Assembly: GCA_034440575.1 (NCBI GenBank) | Contig: JAOTOL010001633.1 | Coordinates: 62,001-126,000 of the forward strand | Direction of reading: 5' to 3' | Source: Imbricaverruca yamaguchii | Taxonomy: Eukaryota > Arthropoda > Thecostraca > Neoverrucidae | DNA length: 64,000 nucleotides | Shown here: piece after piece, positions 57,262-64,000 of the stretch | Layout: every line of letters begins with the position of its first letter | How positions within the stretch are numbered: the first letter of the stretch is position 1 | Translations under genes and position numbers: made by a program | The notes under the pieces: model-generated | What the model was told of the DNA's origin: nothing | Seen by the model: the letters and a program-made list of their open reading frames with translations, nothing else | Databases searched by the model: none

Positions 57262-57840
57262 CTAAGCGTGGCGGTGGGGGGGGGGGATGATGTGTGGCCT
57301 GGTACATGGCCAGAAAGAAACCAGCGGACCGATCGCTGGGCACCCATTTGCGCATCCCGAAGATGAACCACGATAAGCGTTCTGGACTCGCCTCCTAAGC
57401 CTTAGCGGCCTGACGGTTCCCACCGAGGAATTCTTCCACACATTCAGAGAGATGGATGCAGCGTTTTGTGTTCGCCATGCCCAAGAACCCACCAATCTCA
57501 GCAGACATCCAAAGGTCAAAGTTTCCGCGAGGTGTTGGAATCCAGATTAAATTCCATAGATAAAATATAATTGAGGATCCGGACATTTATTCATCTCGGA
57601 CTGGTGAACAAGGTGAATGTCGCCAAGCTCGCAAAGCGGCAGCAGCGGAAAGCCGAGCAGTTTGCTCAGTGACTGCGAAGTATGGGCCGCACTTGGGCGA
57701 TACTTCACATTCAGATCAGTGTTTGGATCTTTCATTGTTTGGACGTATAGGTGCATCACCTGCCGTCGATCATGTAGCAGCATATCAGGACTTTCTACAC
57801 ACATATTACACGAGACTAAACGTACGTGCTGCAGTCGCAC
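57262..57840 (-). other. Unidentified open frames
   Basis: A minus-strand frame at 57,840-57,547 reads RRQVMHLYVQTMKDPNTDLN, KYRPSAAHTSQSLSK and LLGFPLLPLCELGDIHLVH. A second frame continues to 57,395, and a shifted one to 57,262. The composition looks protein-like and the frames sit end to end. I do not recognise the family; a decayed transposon or retrogene is possible. Confidence 0.35.
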
Positions 57841-58167
57841 CGAGTGTATGTCAAGTTCAAGTATTGATATGTGCCTGTGTTTGTGAAGTCGGTAGAGCGT
57901 AGCCTGTAGGTTTACACGTACTCATCGTCCCACTACGGTGCTCGTGAGTAGTCTGTGTATGTATGCATGTCGAGACGTTCTCAGCCACAGATGTCACGAT
58001 GAGGATGTTCCATCTATTCTTGCCAGTTCGTCCGATTTTATAAGGTGCCAAATGTACGTACTGTAATGTTAGGTATTGTAATGTATTGCCGCAATGCAAT
58101 CTCATTAAGTACCGTGGCTTATCTGCACCTGCTACCGATAACCTCTTATGTCACGCGTTTGTTGGAG

Positions 58168-58326
58168 CCACGGTAGCTTAGTCCGCGGGGTGTTGGGCTT
58201 TTGACCGCAAGATTATGGGTTCGAGTCCCGCAACCAGCGGAATTACCGAGTCCACCCGAGACCAATCGGTTTGAGAAGTTGGCGACGCTATATGGCCTAG
58301 CAGTTAATTGCGTCGTAAAGGAACCC
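58168..58326 (+). mobile_element. tRNA-derived SINE (family S2)
   Basis: tRNA-like head with GTAGCTTAGTCCGCGGGGTG and B box GGTTCGAGTC, body GAGACCAATCGG and GTTGGCGACGCTATATGG, tail GTCGTAAAGGAACCC. Same family as 29,345-29,512. A weak TSD candidate pairs TCACGCGTTTGTT with TCATGTGTTTGCT. Confidence 0.82.
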
Positions 58327-58769
58327 AAGGTTCTTTTTCTGCTTCATGTGTTTGCTTCTCCCAATATATGTCTTGCGTTGTGCTTCCTCAATATATCGTT
58401 TTAATACGCACTCTGTTGGGCGCCGGAATATATATATTCATGTGCGCAAAATGACGAACGCAGTGCATGCGCCCAAAATGCACATTCACTTCCACCACAG
58501 AGTACACAACCGAGAAACAATCGGCAGTGGGAGTGAGGGCCTTCCTCAATCTTGGCAGTCTCGTCTTCTCCAGATGCATGCACCTCGTTTTAAAGTCGGG
58601 ATGATAAACAACTTTTGTTGCCGTATTTATGTCGTGCTGTACTGCAAAATGCGTGATTAAAAAAAAAAAATATTTAGTCCGAGTTGTTGCTGGGGTGGCT
58701 TTAGGAACCAGGGTTCTATTGCTAAGCAGAGCTTGTTGCGTGAACCCTCGCCCCACCACCCGATCCACG

Positions 58770-58993
58770 AATTCCTTTTGAACGGCAGAATTTTGATCGA
58801 AAGTTTAACGTGCCGTCAATACACCGACACGGCCGCCCGGTAGCTCGTCCCCAGCCTTATCGGGCCAGCTGCCAACTCACACTCCCGGCCGGGGGCTAAA
58901 TGGGAGCGCGCGAAGCGACTCGAACCCTGTGTCGCCAGGACAGGGGAGACCAGCACAGGTCAGCGCTCTAACCAACTGAGCTACCGGGGTGGC
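58770..58993 (-). mobile_element. tRNA-derived SINE (family S3)
   Basis: Minus strand: CCCCGGTAGCTCAGTTGG (A box) and GGTTCGAGTC (B box) form a tRNA-like head with an unpaired acceptor stem. A long body follows (CCCCGGCCGGGAGTGTGAG, GGGGACGAGCTACCGGGCGG), then GACGGCACGTTAAACTTTCG. The body differs from S1 and S2. Confidence 0.75.
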
Positions 58994-59050
58994 ATATCAG
59001 GTTGCACGACGCGGATGAAGAAATCATATTTTAAAAGGAAAATATTTTCG

Positions 59051-59749
59051 TTAGTTAAAAAGAGCACACATATAATTAAAAAGATGTATGGTATTACGTG
59101 GTAATTTTTCATTCCAACCACAAATTAAGCTGTTATTAAAGTTGCTTCCGAGCTGGTCTGGCATAGAAATTGCTTTTACCCATGCATTATTGCATGCATG
59201 ACAGAAGTTTGATTCACATGGCGTCAGCGACGCAGCCAATTCATTTCGACTGAAAATGCCGAATAACGGTGTGCGAACATGGGCAAAGCCACGGTGGGGA
59301 ATGAACGGGGATGCTTCCCCAATCTTGCCAAGTTCCGCGTTAAGCCTTTGACAATGCATGATAATCGAACTGAAATCCTCATGCGGGCATCTAAAATCCG
59401 TCTTAGCGCTTACGGGTTCCACAAAGTTGTTGCCGAATCTAAATCGAGCGTTCATGGTACGAAAAGCGTGATCTTTTATTTTTTCGCCGCCACTCAAGAA
59501 AGTTCAGGATTGTCACCGAAATATTTTAGCAAACGTCTGCTCCTGTCAAAGCAATGCTTGTCGCAGTCCTGGTGGCGTGTGTTCGCCGTGTATCGTAAAA
59601 GGCGTGGAGCCGAGCTTAGAACTGGCATTGCTCTGACTCAAGCTCGGGTCCAGTCATTTGGCTGTTCGGCAGCATGCACAATTGTTGGCTTTGTCACCTT
59701 GATAATCATGTACTGTTATTATATGCACACCCCGAGGAGCAGGGACTAA
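59051..59749. other. Unidentified open frames on both strands
   Basis: The minus strand is open from 59,497 to 59,051 (FRFGNNFVEPVSAKTDFRCP ... NELAASLTPCESNFCHACNN). The + strand is open from 59,279 to 59,749 and ends in a hydrophobic segment (CTIVGFVTLIIMYCYY). They overlap, so at most one is real. Neither matches a family I know. Confidence 0.3.
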
Positions 59750-60089
59750 TGTTGGTCGGCGTGTACTGGTGGGAGGGGAAAGGGCAACCGTTAGTTTTTA
59801 GCTCACTATTTGCGATGCACTGCTGTAGTGCCACAAATGATTAAATTCAGGGGATCCTGTCTCCTGTCCCACCCCCGATGGTCCGCCGCCCGTGTCAGGA
59901 AGGGGCTGTTGGCCTGGACACTGCTATAAGCGGTGACGTGTAAAATTAATGTTGAAAATTCTATACTTCTAGCGTGATCTTATTTGCTAACCTAAGTCGG
60001 TTCTTACTTGTTAGAAGCCTCCTGGGTTGTAGTCAGCTTCATCAGCCTTCTTCTGCAGGCTTTTTACCTTCCTCCTCTGCTTGGTTTTC

Positions 60090-61916
60090 TTGCTACTTGC
60101 TGCCAGTGACGACAGCACACGACTCCTGTCCTGCCTGATCATTCCTCTGAATGTGTAGTATCCAGTACCCTAGGTACAGTTCATTGAACACTTCTACTTT
60201 TCCAGTTTCTCCATCATTATACTTGGGGATCACTGCCTCATTGGGACCAATCTCTAGCCTCTTTCTGCCCACAAACACCTCCTTGGGGCACTTGGTCCAG
60301 ATGATGTTGTGGTGGGACTCACTTGTGTTTTGAGTCCCTCCACATGCAGGCACTTTTGTAGGAGAGCTGGGGCTGCCAGACTCCTTGAACACAGGCTTGA
60401 TTCTCATCCATTATGTATGAAGGCAGTGCATTCTTGTTTGCCTTTTCTCATCCTTTTGTGCACCATGTGCCACACATTTGATGCTCACCTGCGGTGGAAG
60501 TAGATGGCCCAAACAGCCTTCCTCATTCCGCTTAGGTCACCTTTGTGGTCTCTGATGGCAGCACCATAGTGACCTTGCACTCTGGCGATGGCACACTTAC
60601 TGAGCTCTCTTTTTTGTCCACCAATACCTTTCTTCTACTTTCTTCCCACCATCTTCTGTGAATTGTTTGTTCTTGCACTCAGAGACCTTCTTCATTAGCT
60701 GATTGGTCATTCTCTTTGAATGTGCCCTACGCACTCATGTTTTTTCTTCTATTTCCTTTCTTCGTACACCAGGAGGGACTGCTTCACTCACAGTCCTTGA
60801 ATGATTTGCTGTCGCCATCTCCCAGGAAAGAGGTGTACCCTCAGCCCTTGTGTCTTTTCAGAGCGTCTGAATATTGCTAGAGCTCCCTTCGGCTCCATGG
60901 AACCAGCTGATCCATCATGATTGATGTATAATCAGACTTGTGGCCCGCCATCCATTCCTTGAGCTCCTCACCTGACATTCTGGTTTTGGCAAGTGCACAA
61001 GCCTGACAGTAGGAGGTGAGCAGTTCCACATCAAGGACTTTGCAGGTCAGATCATTTGCAACACTGACGGCATGTCACAACACCATTTTTTTAGGAAAAC
61101 CCCTTTTCTGCCATGTGCCATCAACCGAAACAGCAACATCACAACCATCTTTCTTCAATCCCCCCTCACCTGCTTTTGCCATGCGATTTCTTTGACACAT
61201 TTTTCAAGGCTGAGTGAATCCTGTCTGTATACTTCTCCCATGTATTATACTTACAGGGGGAGGCATGTTCAAGTGCGTGGAGCAGAGTTTCTGTTGCAGT
61301 CCTGTTTTTCCCAATGGCCAAAATTCCTTGAGTGAATCTGCTATTAACCTCATAGCCTCCCTTTGGTACTCCCTTGATGTCCCTAGAGTTTGTGAGTACA
61401 TCACTGGCACTCGTATCTCAGTGTAGATCCCATGTTCTCGCTGAGCCTTCGATACACACTTGAGGTTACATTCCTGGCATTCTGGGCAGCACAGATTTGC
61501 AATGAAATAATTGAGCAAGTCCACATCCATCAAAACGAAACCCAGTAATTCTTCCCCTCTGCTCCAAATGTGCTCGTCATGACTTCATTCTGATTTTCGT
61601 CCAGAAGCAGACGTATCCAAGTCAACTTTTGGTGCGCCACAATCGCCCACAATACCTTTCCAGCATCCTCCTCCTCTCTGTTGATCCAATCTAGGTTTTT
61701 CACCACACATGCTGGTTGCCTTGAAAACTCCCTGGCGGTTTGCCCCGATACCTGCCCATTTCTGGCCAAAATAGCAACAATATCAAGCACGCAAAACTTC
61801 GTCACCCTCAGAATATCGCTAAACAAGCCTAAAGGATGTAAACAATTCCAGCGTCTCGGCCTCACCTGACAACCATTAAAGGAGCTCTCTGATTGGGCCG
61901 GCTGCCGCAAGGCCAC
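60090..61916 (-). pseudogene. Mutator-like (MULE) transposase, broken
   Basis: Minus strand, in order: DVDLLNYFIANLCCPECQEC (about 61,520), NMPPPV (about 61,265), CKVLDVELLTSYC with CALAK (about 61,030), SFLGDGDSKSFKDC (about 60,820), then MRKAVWAIYFHR (about 60,510) and HNIIWTKCPKEVFVGRKRLE with PKYNDGE (about 60,290). This matches the animal Mutator-like transposase domain, with its paired cysteines, NMPPP, GDGDSK and KxxWAxYFH motifs in order. Several stops and shifts interrupt it. Terminal repeats were not found. Confidence 0.82.
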
Positions 61917-64000
61917 GCTCTAACAACCAATGAAAATCGATTTAACAAATGAAGCGCCAGGGAATCGACGCTATTCAGCGTTAAAAGATCTATCGATTCG
62001 TGGTTAAAGTGTGAAAATCCGTCCATAAATATCGATGATATGGGTAAAAATATAAGACCACGTCCGAAGAAGAAAAACATAGGTAGATAAAAACTACTTT
62101 TTTGAGATATTATTATACTTCAATGCCAAAAAAGAGCAACGCCATTCGAAAGACCATGCTTCAATTGCCCGAAAACAGCAAAACAAAACAAAAATGATGA
62201 TTTTGCCCAAACTCGATCGTGAAGGGGTACACCCTCCCCTTAAGGTGGCAGAACCCCAACCTTGCAGAATACCTGCGTATTTTCCTTCTCTTTATGAAAA
62301 AGATCGTCCCATAAATCAGTGTCATCACTAACTATCGCTTATTAGAAGGACTTCCCACGACGCGCACAAAGAGCCGCCGGGCTCCGGGATCGAACCTGCT
62401 ACCTCCGAGTCGGAAAACCGACCCGCTACCAACTGCGCTACCAACACCGAGTCGCCCGGCCCGTTTAAGTTAAATAGTGTGGATGGATATGGCATGGGTC
62501 TAAATAACACCATTTTACACAATAACACATTCAGGTGAAAGTATCCCATGATTATCGAAATACCATAAAACAAGCTTTCAGATGACGTATAATTTGCACC
62601 ACTCACGTATACTTGTAAGTCAGGAACGTACGCGGAAAAGTACCATTTCTTGCTGTCGTGAGAATCTGTTGAACCCAAATCAGCGCCCAGATGACGTCCC
62701 CAGCTGCCAATGAGACATTGACAGGGGCCGCTCCAAGCTGCCCCCAGGGCTAAAAAATCGTATCGTTCTGTCGTCGTGGACGACAACCACGAACGGGGAC
62801 TTTTGGCGACCACATTTCCATATCATTAGAAATATTATAGGTGAAATCATATACATGGTACCTACTATACATAAAATAGGGCTACGTCACGATATCCGTG
62901 TCAAGGTACGCAGGATTGAAACGAATCGGATTGGACCGGGACTGGAAATGTCTCTCCGTGCACATCCTCTAGAAATGTCACACCGTGCAGACCTCTACCC
63001 ACCGCGCAGCCACGCTACCATTTCCGTCATTCCCAGCGTACGCTTTTAGCGTTTCATCTAGTACGTTCAGCGGGAAAAAATGACTCAACGGCAACAAAGT
63101 ATCGTCGAGACAACATTCCATCGTTCAGACGACCGCCGACGAGATAAAATTGTCTCCGTTTAGCACAGAGCCAATGGCATGCTCTTCTGGTCGCCGGTGG
63201 TTGCTTGTCCTCGTCCCGGTACCACGTTATGCTCGATAGCAGCGGTACGGAAGTACCCAACTATGGTGATATACTCAGGGGGGCTTTGGAGGCAAGCGAC
63301 TAGACCACGGATACTAAAACAACACTACACCTAAGTTTAGCAATTCATAATTTATAAAATTAGCTGATTTTTTTAAACAATTTCAATTTTTAATCCTTTT
63401 TCATATGGGATGTACGATAATATTTTTAATTTCAATAACATCGCTGGAAAGAATCTAGAAGAATATCATTATTTTACGCGCATTCCTCGCTTTCAAATCC
63501 GTCCATTTCCATTTAAACGCGACGATGTGCGTGGAAGAGTGAAATAGGAATTGATCACTGTTCCTTGGCACTGAGTGGTGAATGAGTGCGGCAAGATGAA
63601 ACCACCAAGTTAGAATTATCTGAAGTGTTATAATCAAACAATTTTTTCTTTCTTCTCATTTTCTGACTTATGAGACCAAATGAAGTGGTTCGGTTTTAAA
63701 CAGACTAGAAACAGACTCTATTCAGGGCCAGGGCGTAAGGGTGACAAAGATAGTAAGTGTCATCCTGTAGATGTGGATGCATTGGTGATTGTAAAGGTAC
63801 TGCACAGAGCATTTACGAACATTTTAAAAGTAAAAGCACCGAGGTCTACCAGTGTTAAGAGTACTGCAAGATAGCCATTTTGGCCCTGGTATGATTTGAC
63901 TGACTTGCAAGCCAGCACTGGATCATCAATCATCACACAGGTGAAAATCGTGGTATATGAATTACATTTGAGTAAAATATAGTCACCTAAATGTAATTAG
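61917..64000. other. Right end: non-coding apart from a tRNA-like segment
   Basis: No gene seen. It holds a tRNA-like SINE head at 62,377-62,463. The rest is mixed AT-rich DNA with short frames only. Confidence 0.45.
62377..62463 (-). mobile_element. tRNA-like sequence (SINE head)
   Basis: Minus strand: GTTGGTAGCGCAGTTGGTAG (A box region) then GGTTCGATCCC (B box), with an anticodon-arm-like GGTCGGTTTTCCGACTCGG. The acceptor ends do not pair convincingly, so I read it as a SINE head or tRNA pseudogene. The 3' boundary is unclear. Confidence 0.6.

Noticed and set aside
58900..58993. tRNA gene on the minus strand
   Set aside because: Good A and B boxes, but no closing acceptor stem and a SINE-like body follows.
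62377..62463. Functional tRNA gene
   Set aside because: The ends do not pair well enough; more likely a SINE head or tRNA pseudogene.

Overview
This is a piece of an animal nuclear genome, probably an invertebrate. The evidence is one split gene with GT-AG introns, several tRNA-derived SINEs with target-site duplications (TSDs), CR1/L2-like and Jockey-like LINEs, hAT and Mutator-like (MULE) transposase remnants, satellite DNA and many minisatellites. There are no operons and no bacterial signals. I cannot name the species from the sequence.

The one host gene I can support runs from 22,120 to 43,499 on the + strand. It is an eight-exon gene for DNA polymerase delta subunit 3 (POLD3/p66). The eight exons total 1,446 coding bases (481 codons plus stop). 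All seven introns have GT-AG ends, the phases match at every junction, and the protein keeps the conserved N-terminal block, an acidic/basic middle and a perfect C-terminal PCNA-binding PIP box. Its introns are packed with repeats: SINEs, a CR1-like LINE with a recent internal duplication, and unrelated minisatellites. A displaced copy of the 3' end of exon 6, including a splice donor, lies inside intron 6.

Layout. 1-4.8 kb: non-coding DNA, one SINE with a 16-bp TSD, microsatellites and a truncated LINE 3' end. 4.8-8.6 kb: a Jockey-like LINE with 5' UTR, broken ORF1 and broken endonuclease, cut off before the reverse transcriptase. 11.36-16.87 kb: a GACA microsatellite, then a 5.4-kb satellite that switches orientation near 13,318. 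18.8-20.2 kb: a hAT pseudogene interrupted by a foldback-like inverted array of ~155-bp repeats. 22.1-43.5 kb: POLD3. 44.5-45.1 kb: a 33-bp minisatellite. 45.9-49 kb: a decayed CR1/L2-like LINE (minus). 49.9-52.1 kb: a decayed hAT transposase (minus) beside a second 33-bp minisatellite. 54-57 kb: dispersed repeats. 58-59 kb: two SINEs. 60-62 kb: a decayed Mutator-like transposase (minus). 62-64 kb: a tRNA-like SINE head and non-coding DNA.

The most interesting items are the orientation-switching satellite with two monomer lengths, the foldback-like array inside a hAT gene, tiny TSD-flanked insertions consisting only of a SINE 3' tail, a TSD-bounded LINE/SINE composite in intron 5, and the displaced exon-6 end with its donor. 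All identifications come from reading the sequence; no database search was run.
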